Shown here: positions 43,335 to 52,484 of the stretch, piece by piece | How positions within the stretch are numbered: position 1 is the first letter of the stretch | Layout: every line of letters starts with the position of its first letter | Source of the DNA: G965267335 sp965267335 | Lineage (GTDB): Bacteria; Bacteroidota; Bacteroidia; Cytophagales; JAAEPT01 | Length of the DNA stretch: 64,000 nucleotides | Assembly (NCBI GenBank): GCA_965267335.1 | Contig: OZ253953.1 | Span: 2,790,001-2,854,000 of the forward strand | Direction of reading: 5' to 3' | The notes under the pieces: model-generated | Databases searched by the model: none | What the model was told of the DNA's origin: nothing | What the model saw: only the letters and a program-made list of their open reading frames with translations | Program-made: the position numbers and the translations under genes

Positions 43335-44828
43335 TTAATATTTTAGGTATTTGACGTATAGCTTACTACTTTTTTTTCCTACTATGAACAATGTGTTGTC
43401 ACTATAATTTTCATTGGCAATGCTCCAATCCACAAAGCCAGGATCGAAAGTCAGTTTCTTTGGTACATCATTACTTAGTATATCAAAGACACAAGCTTTA
43501 TCGTCTTCAATATACGCAGCCTTGTGTGTATTCCCATCAAATAACATGCCACACTTCCCTGGATAAGTTCTCATCCCACGTTTATCCACAAATCCTTTTT
43601 CAACTATTTTAATACTAAATTCAGGTGTGCCCCCATTGATCTTTACCCATATTAAATTTCCTGTTTTTCTAAACCTCATATTCTGATAAATTTCTAAGCG
43701 AGAATAACCATATGCCCAGTTCTTCTTTGAATCTCTAACTTCCTCGTCAAACTTAATTTCCTCAAGGATGAGATAAACATCACCTTCTTGTACCCTGGCA
43801 AACTGAAGTTCATAATTATAAATAGCCTTGTAACTTTTGCTCTTACTGGAACGGTTACCATAGCTAAAGAATGCTTTTTCTTCAGCATAGTCGATGAACT
43901 GCTCCGCAATATTGTATTGAATTATGTCAAACTCCTGACTTTCCTTGTTCAACGGAATAGAAACAAATCCATCAAAATTCTTGGTATGCGTTCTTGATAC
44001 AGCCCCTACCAGAATACAACCTTGTTCTGAACTAACAATTTTCATTTCTGCGAGCAGGATATCTCCGGTATTCAAAAGCACTTTTCTTGATGATCCACCT
44101 TTAGGATAGACATAAATCCAATTTTTAAAGTCATCAATGTTGTCCCATTCATCTTCTCTATATTTTATAGCATTACTGAATTCAACCGCATATACAAAAA
44201 TGTTCCCCTCCTTATCACAGCCGAAATCCCTTACCTCCGTTAGTGAGTTCTTTTCTGAGATAAGCTCTTCGATATGCTGAATTTCGTTTAGCTCAGAGTC
44301 CAGATTAGAAAAAAGGAACCATAAGTCATTACTTCGTGCAATATCCGGCATATACCCAACAATGAGACCATCGTTCAATTCATTCTTTTTAACAATAAAC
44401 TTACTTTGAGCAGCAATATCTACTGGAAATGAAACGATTTTCCGTGGAGCACTTTTACTAAATTTCTCCGTATTTATGACGATATCATAGAGGTTATCTT
44501 TCTTCTCCTTCCTATCATATATTGAAAAGATAAAATGAAGCTCATCTTTGATAATCATCAAGTTGCCACTTTCGACATTACCCGAAATCTCTTTGATCTC
44601 AAGGTCTATTTTCGTCAGTTCCTGAGCCGACTCATCAAAAATCCGAATGTACTGGTCATCACTTCTTTCGGTAAAAACGTAGCTCTTACCTTTATAGGAA
44701 CCGATTGCAGATAATATCCTTTCCGAGGATGAACAACTAATTTTGTTTTCAATGGGATATTCTTGTGCCTGTATAATTGTCGAACATAACAGAAGTGCCC
44801 ATACAAACAAGTTGGTTTTTAAATTCAT
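43335..44828 (-). CDS. hypothetical exported protein
   Basis: Unrecognised protein of 497 residues. The start was set at the ATG at 44828, which begins a signal peptide (LKTNLFVWALLLCSTIIQA-Q); an upstream in-frame ATG at 44894 would overlap purU. The mature part is a chain of short beta-rich segments with aromatic and charged residues (GSYKGKSYVFTERSDDQYIRIFDESAQ, DELHFIFSIYDRKEKKDNLYDIVI), suggestive of a beta-propeller without clear repeats. No T9SS C-terminal domain is seen. It lies 31 nt downstream of purU on the same strand. A perfect TTATCCACA occurs at 43582-43590 inside it. Confidence 0.7.
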   Translation of the reverse strand: MNLKTNLFVWALLLCSTIIQAQEYPIENKISCSSSERILSAIGSYKGKSYVFTERSDDQYIRIFDESAQELTKIDLEIKEISGNVESGNLMIIKDELHFIFSIYDRKEKKDNLYDIVINTEKFSKSAPRKIVSFPVDIAAQSKFIVKKNELNDGLIVGYMPDIARSNDLWFLFSNLDSELNEIQHIEELISEKNSLTEVRDFGCDKEGNIFVYAVEFSNAIKYREDEWDNIDDFKNWIYVYPKGGSSRKVLLNTGDILLAEMKIVSSEQGCILVGAVSRTHTKNFDGFVSIPLNKESQEFDIIQYNIAEQFIDYAEEKAFFSYGNRSSKSKSYKAIYNYELQFARVQEGDVYLILEEIKFDEEVRDSKKNWAYGYSRLEIYQNMRFRKTGNLIWVKINGGTPEFSIKIVEKGFVDKRGMRTYPGKCGMLFDGNTHKAAYIEDDKACVFDILSNDVPKKLTFDPGFVDWSIANENYSDNTLFIVGKKSSKLYVKYLKY

Positions 44829-44859
44829 ATAAACTGGTAGTGGTTTGGTGTAAAACTGG

Positions 44860-45717
44860 TTAATCAAAAATAATTGTTTTGTTCCCGTATACAAGAACCT
44901 TATGTTCTAAATGTTTTCTTATAGCCTTGGATAAGACTAATTTTTCAAGATCTCTGCCTTTACGCTTCATTCCTGCTACAGAATCCCGATGACTTACCCT
45001 TTCCACTCCTTGCTCAATAATCGGGCCAGCATCAAGGTCTTCTGTTACATAATGACTGGTAGCACCAATAATTTTAACCCCTCTTTCAAATGCGGAGTGA
45101 TATGGCTTCGCACCAACGAAGGCGGGAAGAAAGGAATGGTGAATGTTAATTATGTTATTTTGGTATTTGTCAAGGAACGATGGAGACAGAATCTGCATAT
45201 ACTTAGCCAGGACGATAAAATCAACCTTATGTTTCTTTAGAATATCCAGTTGCCTGGACTCCGCCTCTTCTTTACCCAGGTGTTTGACATCAATATGATA
45301 GAATGGAATATTGAAGCGAGAAGCAGCTTTCGATAAGGACTCATGATTGCCAATAATGCATGGAATATCTACCTGCCATTCACCGTTGGTGGCTCTGGCG
45401 AGTATGTCATACAAGCAATGAGATTCCTTGCTGACGAAAACCGCCATTTTCGGGGTTCCGTTTCCATAATAGAGTTCCCAGGTCATTCTAAAGCGTGAGC
45501 CGATTTCAGCTTGAAAGTCCTCTTCAAATTCATCTTTATCCTCATTATCTAAGGCCATTTCCCACTGAATACGCATAAAGAACTCATTGTTCACATTATC
45601 CACGTATTGATCCAGGTATAGTATGTTACCCTTGAAACGTTGTAAAAATAAAGTAACTGCTGCTACAATACCTACCTGATCAGGACAGTGAATTAGTAAT
45701 GTTGATATTGAATTCAT
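44860..45717 (-). CDS. purU: formyltetrahydrofolate deformylase
   Basis: Hydrolyses 10-formyl-THF to formate and THF, balancing one-carbon units. An ACT domain forms the N-terminus (STLLIHCPDQVGIVAAVTLFLQRF), and the C-terminal formyltransferase-like hydrolase domain has the substrate and catalytic region INIHHSFLPAFVGAKPYHSAFERG and HYVTEDLDAGPIIEQ. The 285 residues are full length. The gene starts 6 nt from the terminator of the preceding OmpA-family gene, so its promoter must lie within or above that hairpin, or it depends on read-through. Confidence 0.96.
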   Translation of the reverse strand: MNSISTLLIHCPDQVGIVAAVTLFLQRFKGNILYLDQYVDNVNNEFFMRIQWEMALDNEDKDEFEEDFQAEIGSRFRMTWELYYGNGTPKMAVFVSKESHCLYDILARATNGEWQVDIPCIIGNHESLSKAASRFNIPFYHIDVKHLGKEEAESRQLDILKKHKVDFIVLAKYMQILSPSFLDKYQNNIINIHHSFLPAFVGAKPYHSAFERGVKIIGATSHYVTEDLDAGPIIEQGVERVSHRDSVAGMKRKGRDLEKLVLSKAIRKHLEHKVLVYGNKTIIFD

Positions 45718-45723
45718 GGATAT

Positions 45724-45751
45724 TAAAAAAGCCTGAAATAATATTCAGGCT
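45724..45751 (-). terminator. intrinsic terminator before purU
   Basis: The minus strand has AGCCTGAA and TTCAGGCT (8-bp stem, 6-nt loop) followed by six T. It ends the OmpA/PD40 gene 30 nt upstream and stops 6 nt before the purU ATG. Confidence 0.88.
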
Positions 45752-45780
45752 CCGAAAATATATATTTTATTTTAAAATTT

Positions 45781-47976
45781 CTATTTCATTGATACCATCG
45801 GTGTTTTCACAGAGATGATCACAAACTCGGTCCTTCTATTAAGCTCTCGTCCCTCCTCCTCATCATCATTACTCGCTAATGGCCTTGTTTCTCCATACCC
45901 CTTGGCAATCAGTCGGCTGTCTGAGACTCCTGTACTTAATAGGTAATTCACAATGGCATCGGCTCTTTTTTGAGACAGGGAAAGATTATAAGCATCTGGC
46001 CCTACATTATCGGTATGACCTGATATTTCAATGTTGATTTCCGGTCGCTCAGTTAATAAACAAACTAAGTTATTCAATTCCTCATAAGACTCTTTCTTCA
46101 ATGTAGCCTTATCAAAATCAAAGTAGACGTTTCTCAAAATAACCCGACAACCGGTCTTGATGTCTTCTTCTTTCAGGTTAAAATACTTTATGGTATCCTT
46201 AATAGACTTTATTTCTTCAATGCTTGTTACCAAAGGATCCTCGGGAATTATTACAGGGTCTTTATCTGTAAGAATAGGATCTTCAGGAACAATGACCGGA
46301 TCAAGTTCTGTGATTGTTGGGTCAATAATATCTGTTGTGTGGTCAGCAAGAATAGGATCAGCTATTTCCATTAAGTCTCTTTCGGGACTAATAGCAATAT
46401 CGTAGGTATAATAAAGATCGTCTCCTTCATCAAGAGCTGGCACTTCGTAATTTCCTTTAAATAAAGTATCTCCTTTATCCATCACATATACATGATATTG
46501 GTTATCTGAAAGTACATTAAGGTCATAGAACCCATCGTCCGGACCTGAAATGGCAGTTGTCACATTTTTGTGAACTAAATCTGCAACATCAACTGGGTTA
46601 TCCTTAGGTACTGCGACAAAACTGACCTCTACTTCGCCCAGTTTGTTGCCACTTTCCTTTTCTGTGACCACCCCGTGAATAAAAACATTAGGAACAAAGG
46701 TCACCTTATATAAGTCTTTCTCACCGTATCCACCAGATCGATAGGAGGAAAAGTACCCTGTCCATGCGTTCCTATCACTATAGTAAAAGTAAATATCGTC
46801 TCCAGGGGTATTTATTGGGTGTCCTACATTGGAGGGAATTGACCATTCCTTAGTTAGTGTGTCATAATCAGACCGAAACACATCGTACCCCCCCATGCTT
46901 GTATGGCCTTGTGAACTAAAGTAAAGTGTCCTGCCATCTTTGGAAAGAAAGGGACTATTTTCATCATACTTTGTGTTTATTCGATCGCCAAGTGAAATTG
47001 GCTTGCTCCACCCATCTCCTTCTTTAGTACAGTAGTATAGATCCAGATCATGTTCCAGGTTATCAGAACTTGATGATATAAACAACATATTACCATCGAA
47101 GGAAACAAAAGCATCAGCTTCCCTATGGGCGGTATTAACACCACCCAATTCTACAGGTTCGGACCAAACTGTATCGTTAATTCTGTTGGACACATAAATA
47201 TCCCCATGATTATCGTTTCTATATATCAACAATTTACTGTCATTATCAAATAACTCTACAGTAGCCTGATGCTCATCCTCCAGGTCCTGTAAACCAATAA
47301 TTGGTTTGGGTGCAGTCCATTCCCCATTATCCTTTTTAAAGGAAACAAAAATACGCTCGTAGTACTCTCCATCATGAGCAATTCGATGCTCCTGGTCTTC
47401 CTCGTCTTCCTCATGGTAGCGTCTTGATGTAAAAATCATCATTTTACCATCCCGCGATACCACCGGGCTATGCTCAGAGTTAATGGTATTTATTCCAGGT
47501 CCTGCATTCTCCACTTTATAAGGTGTGGGTCTTGCGCATAATTCATATCCCTGCTCAGCTTCCAGAATAAGCTTTTCAATATCCGGTCTTCTTGTGTCTT
47601 TTGGCTTAAGGGTCTTGAGATAGGCTGAGTATGAGGATATGGCCTCATTGAACATATAGTTGAGGTGATACGCGCGCCCTAGCCAATAGTCTTTATATTT
47701 ATCTACCTCAGGGTCTCGTTCTACAGCTTCTAGGATATGGTCCAAACCATGCTTATAGTCAAATGACATTAAGTTGCAGATTCCGAAATGATATAGATAT
47801 TTAGGATTATGCGGTTCGGTTTTCATCAATTCTTCATAAAGCTTTGTTGCTTTACGATAGTGATCAAATTCGAATGCTTTTCTGGCTTCCTTAAAAAGCT
47901 TCTTGTTATTTGATTGTGCAAAAGACCCGGCTATTGTGCTATAGCCTAAGATCATTATTGTTATAATCTTCCTCAT
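45781..47976 (-). CDS. OmpA-family protein with TPR and PD40 repeats (PorE-like)
   Basis: Periplasmic or outer-membrane peptidoglycan-binding protein of 731 residues with the T9SS-associated PorE-like layout. A signal peptide (to about 20) is followed by TPR helices (KLFKEARKAFEFDHYRKATKLYEELMK), a PD40/WD40-like propeller (NSEHSPVVSRDGKMMIFTSRR, KDGRTLYFSSQGHTSMGGYDVF), a carboxypeptidase-like beta-sandwich, a Pro/Asp repeat linker (DPVIVPEDP and variants, about 545-590) and a C-terminal OmpA domain (NVYFDFDKATLKKESYEEL, EISGHTDNVG, NRRTEFVI). A paralogue lies at 61942. Two DnaA boxes lie 72-101 nt upstream of its start. Confidence 0.88.
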   Translation of the reverse strand: MRKIITIMILGYSTIAGSFAQSNNKKLFKEARKAFEFDHYRKATKLYEELMKTEPHNPKYLYHFGICNLMSFDYKHGLDHILEAVERDPEVDKYKDYWLGRAYHLNYMFNEAISSYSAYLKTLKPKDTRRPDIEKLILEAEQGYELCARPTPYKVENAGPGINTINSEHSPVVSRDGKMMIFTSRRYHEEDEEDQEHRIAHDGEYYERIFVSFKKDNGEWTAPKPIIGLQDLEDEHQATVELFDNDSKLLIYRNDNHGDIYVSNRINDTVWSEPVELGGVNTAHREADAFVSFDGNMLFISSSSDNLEHDLDLYYCTKEGDGWSKPISLGDRINTKYDENSPFLSKDGRTLYFSSQGHTSMGGYDVFRSDYDTLTKEWSIPSNVGHPINTPGDDIYFYYSDRNAWTGYFSSYRSGGYGEKDLYKVTFVPNVFIHGVVTEKESGNKLGEVEVSFVAVPKDNPVDVADLVHKNVTTAISGPDDGFYDLNVLSDNQYHVYVMDKGDTLFKGNYEVPALDEGDDLYYTYDIAISPERDLMEIADPILADHTTDIIDPTITELDPVIVPEDPILTDKDPVIIPEDPLVTSIEEIKSIKDTIKYFNLKEEDIKTGCRVILRNVYFDFDKATLKKESYEELNNLVCLLTERPEINIEISGHTDNVGPDAYNLSLSQKRADAIVNYLLSTGVSDSRLIAKGYGETRPLASNDDEEEGRELNRRTEFVIISVKTPMVSMK

Positions 47977-48047
47977 AGTGCGTTCGATCCTGGTTTAACG
48001 AACATTCTGGAAGCTAGTATACGAAGAATACTTAATAAAAGTTTAGT

Positions 48048-48077
48048 TTATCCACAATTGTTTTAAAGTTATCCACA
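48048..48077 (+). promoter_or_regulatory. two perfect DnaA boxes
   Basis: TTATCCACA occurs twice in the same orientation (48048-48056 and 48069-48077), 21 bp from start to start, in an AT-rich 129-bp intergenic region between the WG-repeat gene 3' end and the OmpA/PD40 gene 5' end. This matches the DnaA consensus exactly. Confidence 0.6.
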
Positions 48078-48105
48078 ATATTCGTACGTAAGAAGAAGTA
48101 ATAAC

Positions 48106-50160
48106 TTATTTAAAAAGTTCATCTAAAGAATAAGTCTTTCCGTTACTACCAACGAGGAATCTTTTATTGCTCTCATCTTTGTATGAGGCATATTCTGGTG
48201 TGATGATAAACTTACCTGCCCGGTTAATCACACCCCATTTACCATCCTTTTTGACGCATGCTACGCTCTCATTAAATGGTGTAATTTCTTCAAACTGTGC
48301 CTGGATATTTTCTTTTCCATTCACATTCATATATCCCCAGATTTTTCCTTTTTGAAAACCAATGAGTTTATCTGAAAACTCGCCAATAGCATCATAGTCG
48401 TAATCCGTTTTCTCTTGTCCTTTGTAATTGATCAGTGCGCATCGCTTTCCTTTCTTAAATACAAACAGGTTACCACCGATATACCTTCCATCCTTATATT
48501 TTGTAGGCAAGAGTTCAGAAACCTCTCCACCCCTCAAGGTAATCAAACCATATTTTCCTTTTGCTTCCACCACAGCGGGATAGTCAACATCGTCCCTATC
48601 TTCAATGGAGTTAGACATGTAGTCATAGGATAGTTCGCAAATCGTCTCACCCATATTTCTAACAGAACTACTCAAAATTCCGTACTTCCCTCCCTTTCTA
48701 ACCTTCAAGGTAGCTTTATCCGAACGGGCAATAAGATCATATTCTACAGGAACTACTACCTTTCCATCACTCTTATAGATACCATAGACACCTGACTTTC
48801 TGACCTGAAAGAACAATTGTCCACCAAACCACTTGTACTCTATACTATCAAACTCATAGGGAACTACAAGCGTTCCCAAAGAATCTACAACTCCTTTCTT
48901 ACCATCTTCATTCACCACTTCAGCATGACCTGAGATCATTTCTCCGGCCCCGTTATAAAACTGATCAATTTTATAGCCCTTGTCCGGAACCGAAAAATAT
49001 GCCCAACCATCTTTGTGCTTTGCTCTAACAAAGCTGACCGGATCTGTTGTGATTATCTTTTCAAAAGGTGTATTGAACAAAAGCTTAGTATCTATACCCA
49101 AGAAAAGCCAACCAGAGTCTGTTTCTACTGTGTAGTAAGGAGTATCATAATTCCTGCGAACCTCTTTGTAGACATTGTCCAATATGAACTCATTCTTCGT
49201 ATTAATTATCCCATACCTACCACCTTTCTTAACAATACACCTGAAATTCTTGAAGCGATCCGCATATTCATATTCAATAGGGATTACCTCACGTCCGCGA
49301 AATGAAATAAATCCAAATTTGTCATCAACCTTAACGCGAGCTGCTTTCTCATAAAAGTCATCTATTTCGTCATATTTGACTTTGGTTACAGGATTACCAT
49401 TCAAGTCAACTAGTCCATACTTACCTCCTTTGGCCACAATTAATCGGAATTTAAACTTGGGAGCAATGGTGTCATACTTTGGTTGCAGAATAATGTTCCC
49501 AAAATCCTTGAGTAGTCCCCACTGTCCATTTTTCTTAAAAGCCATGGTGTACGGAGCAACTTTGACTACTTTTTCTAATTCGGGAAGTATAATATAGTTT
49601 CCAGAGTTGTGGGACAGAAGTCCATATCTCTCGCCTACTTTGACCAGACTTGTAGAATCTATTAATGTTTTATATTCGTCAAATGGAACAGGGGACATTA
49701 TTTTACCAGTTTCCCGACTTATAAGACTCCACTTTTCATCTTCCTTGACCCAACTTTGCATTCTGAAACGAGATATATCATGAACCTCAGTGAATCGCGC
49801 ATCTACCACAACTCTACCTTCATCGCTGAGCAAAGCCCACTTATCTCCTTTTCGTGCCCACGCTCTGCCACCAATAAAAGGTTTTATCTCATCGTACTCG
49901 GGCTGAATAACAATTTTTCCTTCGCAGCTTACCGCACCGTATTTCAAACCCATAAGGACGATAGCACAGTTTCCCGTAAAAGGTTTTGCTAAGGTGAATG
50001 TGGGCTGTATTCTCCAGATACCAAACAGGTTCTGATAACCATACTTCCTGTTTTCTTCCATTTTCACAGGAAAAAGGTCCTCTTTACAACGATGACCTTG
50101 TCCATAGCTTTGAAATGAAAAGATTGTAACCGTCAGTATGGTTATCAGTTTAGACTTCAT
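48106..50160 (-). CDS. WG-repeat exported protein
   Basis: Protein of 684 residues with a signal peptide (FSFQSYG-Q, about 1-21) and about a dozen WG (KWG) repeats, e.g. KYGYQNLFGIWRIQPTFTLAKPF, KWGLLKDFGNIILQPKYDTI, KYGLVDLNGNPVTKVKYDEI and KWGVINRAGKFIITPEYASY. The repeats make a series of beta-hairpins of about 45-50 residues each and cover almost the whole mature chain. Function unknown; such proteins are common in Bacteroidota and may be structural or ligand-binding. No catalytic domain is present. It is a lone gene. Confidence 0.85.
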   Translation of the reverse strand: MKSKLITILTVTIFSFQSYGQGHRCKEDLFPVKMEENRKYGYQNLFGIWRIQPTFTLAKPFTGNCAIVLMGLKYGAVSCEGKIVIQPEYDEIKPFIGGRAWARKGDKWALLSDEGRVVVDARFTEVHDISRFRMQSWVKEDEKWSLISRETGKIMSPVPFDEYKTLIDSTSLVKVGERYGLLSHNSGNYIILPELEKVVKVAPYTMAFKKNGQWGLLKDFGNIILQPKYDTIAPKFKFRLIVAKGGKYGLVDLNGNPVTKVKYDEIDDFYEKAARVKVDDKFGFISFRGREVIPIEYEYADRFKNFRCIVKKGGRYGIINTKNEFILDNVYKEVRRNYDTPYYTVETDSGWLFLGIDTKLLFNTPFEKIITTDPVSFVRAKHKDGWAYFSVPDKGYKIDQFYNGAGEMISGHAEVVNEDGKKGVVDSLGTLVVPYEFDSIEYKWFGGQLFFQVRKSGVYGIYKSDGKVVVPVEYDLIARSDKATLKVRKGGKYGILSSSVRNMGETICELSYDYMSNSIEDRDDVDYPAVVEAKGKYGLITLRGGEVSELLPTKYKDGRYIGGNLFVFKKGKRCALINYKGQEKTDYDYDAIGEFSDKLIGFQKGKIWGYMNVNGKENIQAQFEEITPFNESVACVKKDGKWGVINRAGKFIITPEYASYKDESNKRFLVGSNGKTYSLDELFK

Positions 50161-50246
50161 AGAAGATGTTTATAGGTTATACCAAGATCATACCAATGTC
50201 ACCCTGAAGGTAGACAAATAAAGAACTGATCATTGGTGGAATTAAA

Positions 50247-50699
50247 TTAATACATTCCAAATGCTCCTCCTTCTACATTATTCCAATATGCAGCGAGAAG
50301 TCCCATTATTATATAAGTGATAGTATCGTGAGTAACATTGATAGCCCAAAGTTTAAATGGTTTTCTCTCAAATAAGTAACTTGTTCCGGTTGCTGTCCCA
50401 TGTAACAAAAGTCCAATAAACAGACCTAGCACTAATGCAGTTTGAGGAACGGGAAAAAATACCACGAGGTATGCAATGGCGGTTGCCATTATGAAGTTAA
50501 CTACGAATGCCATGGCCATTAGCTTACCCATGCCGCCTGCATTCTTGAGTTGCTCCTCTGTAAAGCCTAATATCTTCATCCAGGGCTTTCCAAACAAGAC
50601 AGGGGAGTACCACAACCAACCAAACATAAAAGAAGCTATTGTAGCAACTAAAACTGATAAAAAGTTAATGTTGCTGAAATTGTTCATAACGAGTTCCAT
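50247..50699 (-). CDS. DUF1761 membrane protein
   Basis: Small integral membrane protein of 150 residues, DUF1761 family. The typical start region (INFLSVLVATIASFMFGWLWYSPVLFGKPWM) carries the F-G-x-L-W-Y-S-P-V-L-F-G-K-x-W motif, and four membrane segments follow. Function unknown. The gene is flanked by the WG-repeat gene and divergent cysE. Confidence 0.87.
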   Translation of the reverse strand: MELVMNNFSNINFLSVLVATIASFMFGWLWYSPVLFGKPWMKILGFTEEQLKNAGGMGKLMAMAFVVNFIMATAIAYLVVFFPVPQTALVLGLFIGLLLHGTATGTSYLFERKPFKLWAINVTHDTITYIIMGLLAAYWNNVEGGAFGMY

Positions 50700-50778
50700 A
50701 ACAGATAGATTTTTAGTTTAGACAATTATAATAAATTAGAACTATACCCGCCCAATAAAGGTTATAAGAATTATTTGC

Positions 50779-50786
50779 TAGTTTTG
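50779..50786 (+). promoter_or_regulatory. -7-like element next to the cysE ATG
   Basis: TAGTTTTG is followed by CGCC and then ATG (50791). As a promoter it would give a leaderless mRNA. No -33 TTG was seen at the usual spacing. Confidence 0.3.
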
Positions 50787-50790
50787 CGCC

Positions 50791-51594
50791 ATGAATCAGG
50801 ACTTTTTAAACGACATATTTGAGAAACATCAGAATTCAGAAAAGTATCCTCCCACGAGTCTGATCTGCAAGTTTACGACTCGTACCTTGCTGGTATTGTT
50901 TCCTGAACAGTCAAAGCAACAATTCAAAAGTGCTGATGAAGTAAGAGATAAGTTTAAGGTTCTTGAAGCTGATTTATCAGGAATACTTAATTCGATGCGA
51001 CACAGGCTTGATGCTCAACCAGAAAGCGTAGCAAAATCCTTCTTTGATAAACTACCGGGTGCGTATGGGGATCTACAAAAAGATATTCAGGCCATTATCA
51101 TGGGAGATCCGGCCGCAACCAGTGAATACGAGGTGATAAGAGCCTATCCCGGATTTTATGCGATTGCATTTTATCGTCTGGCTCATATACTGCATGAACT
51201 TAATGTCCCTTTGCTTCCAAGGGTAATGACTGAGTATGCTCACTCTAAAACAGGAATTGACATACACCCAGCGGCAAAGATACAGCCCTACTTCTGCATC
51301 GATCATGGCACGGGTATCGTGATAGGAGAAACCACAGAAATCGGGAAGCATGTAAAGATTTACCAAAGTGTTACGCTTGGAGCACTCAGTGTAGAAAAGC
51401 GAATGGCAAAAACGAAGAGGCATCCCACTATTGAGGATAATGTAGTAATCTATTCCGGAGCAACTATTCTGGGAGGAGAAACGGTAATCGGAAAAAATAG
51501 CGTTGTAGGTGGTAATGTTTGGCTTACTAAAAGCATTCCGGCTGATACGACTGTGTACCATCAGGCCCAAATAAAAGTTCACAACGAAGAATAA
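50791..51594 (+). CDS. cysE: serine O-acetyltransferase
   Basis: Acetylates serine with acetyl-CoA as the first step of cysteine synthesis. An N-terminal helical domain (to about 115) is followed by the CysE-typical YEVIRAYPGFYAIAFYRLAH and the left-handed beta-helix of hexapeptide repeats (TGIDIHPAAKIQPYFCIDHGTGIVIGETTEIGKH, then NVVIYSGATILGGETVIGKN). The catalytic His lies in the DHGTG block. The 267 residues are normal for the longer, EpsC-like form. cysM follows 8 nt downstream, so the two form a cysteine operon. Confidence 0.95.
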   Translation: MNQDFLNDIFEKHQNSEKYPPTSLICKFTTRTLLVLFPEQSKQQFKSADEVRDKFKVLEADLSGILNSMRHRLDAQPESVAKSFFDKLPGAYGDLQKDIQAIIMGDPAATSEYEVIRAYPGFYAIAFYRLAHILHELNVPLLPRVMTEYAHSKTGIDIHPAAKIQPYFCIDHGTGIVIGETTEIGKHVKIYQSVTLGALSVEKRMAKTKRHPTIEDNVVIYSGATILGGETVIGKNSVVGGNVWLTKSIPADTTVYHQAQIKVHNEE

Positions 51595-51602
51595 AACAAT
51601 AT

Positions 51603-52484
51603 ATGGCGACAGTTCTGGATTTCGTTGGTAATACTCCATTAGTTGAGCTAAAGACTATAATTGACAAACCCAAAGTGAGGCTCTTTGCCAAACTGGAAGG
51701 AAATAATCCTGGAGGAAGTGTAAAAGACCGTGCTGCCTACGGCATGATAAAAGGAGCTTTGGACCGAGGCGAGCTAAAGCCGGGAATGAAGCTTATAGAA
51801 GCGACCAGTGGAAATACTGGAATCGCATTAGCCATGATCGCAAGACTTTATGGTATCGAAATTGAATTGGTGATGCCGGATAATGCTACCTCTGAGCGAA
51901 TAAAAACGATGGAGGTATATGGTGCCAAAGTAATTCTAACACCTGCCGCGGAATCTATGGAAGGCGCCCGGGATTATGCTGAAGAACAGGTTTCCAAGGG
52001 TGGATATATCATGCTCAACCAGTTTGGTAACCCTGATAACTATATGGCTCATTACCAGACCACCGGGCCGGAATTGTGGAGAGATACTAATCAGGAAATC
52101 ACTCACTTCGTTTCCGCTATGGGCACCACAGGTACTATTATGGGCACATCAAAGTTCCTTAAGGAGCAGAAAAGTGAAATTCAAATAATTGGTGCTCAAC
52201 CGTCTGATGGTTCTAAAATACCGGGTATTCGAAAATGGCCCAAGGAATATTTGCCAACTATTTTTGATGAATCACGGGTAGATCGCGTGGTTGAAGTGTC
52301 AGAAGAACAGGCCAGGCATATGACTAAGCGGCTGGCAAAGGAAGAAGCTATATTTTGTGGAATGAGTTCGGGTGGAGCAGCTCATATTGCCACCCAAATT
52401 GTTGAAGAATTGGATGAGGGTTGTGTATGTTTTATAGTTTGCGACCGTGGTGACAGGTATTTGTCGTCAGACTTATTTGATTAG
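51603..52484 (+). CDS. cysM: cysteine synthase
   Basis: PLP-dependent O-acetylserine sulfhydrylase that makes cysteine from O-acetylserine and sulfide. The PLP lysine is K41 in NNPGGSVKDRAA, the asparagine loop is TSGNTGIALA near residue 68, and the phosphate-binding segment is MGTTGTIMG near 175. At 293 residues it is close to the CysM (cysteine synthase B) form, although CysK cannot be fully excluded. It pairs with the preceding cysE. Its stop overlaps the convergent PorP/SprF gene by 4 nt. Confidence 0.95.
   Translation: MATVLDFVGNTPLVELKTIIDKPKVRLFAKLEGNNPGGSVKDRAAYGMIKGALDRGELKPGMKLIEATSGNTGIALAMIARLYGIEIELVMPDNATSERIKTMEVYGAKVILTPAAESMEGARDYAEEQVSKGGYIMLNQFGNPDNYMAHYQTTGPELWRDTNQEITHFVSAMGTTGTIMGTSKFLKEQKSEIQIIGAQPSDGSKIPGIRKWPKEYLPTIFDESRVDRVVEVSEEQARHMTKRLAKEEAIFCGMSSGGAAHIATQIVEELDEGCVCFIVCDRGDRYLSSDLFD

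Noticed and set aside
51073..51639. 188-residue antisense frame opposite cysE
   Set aside because: cysE on the other strand has all family motifs; the antisense product shows no recognisable domain.
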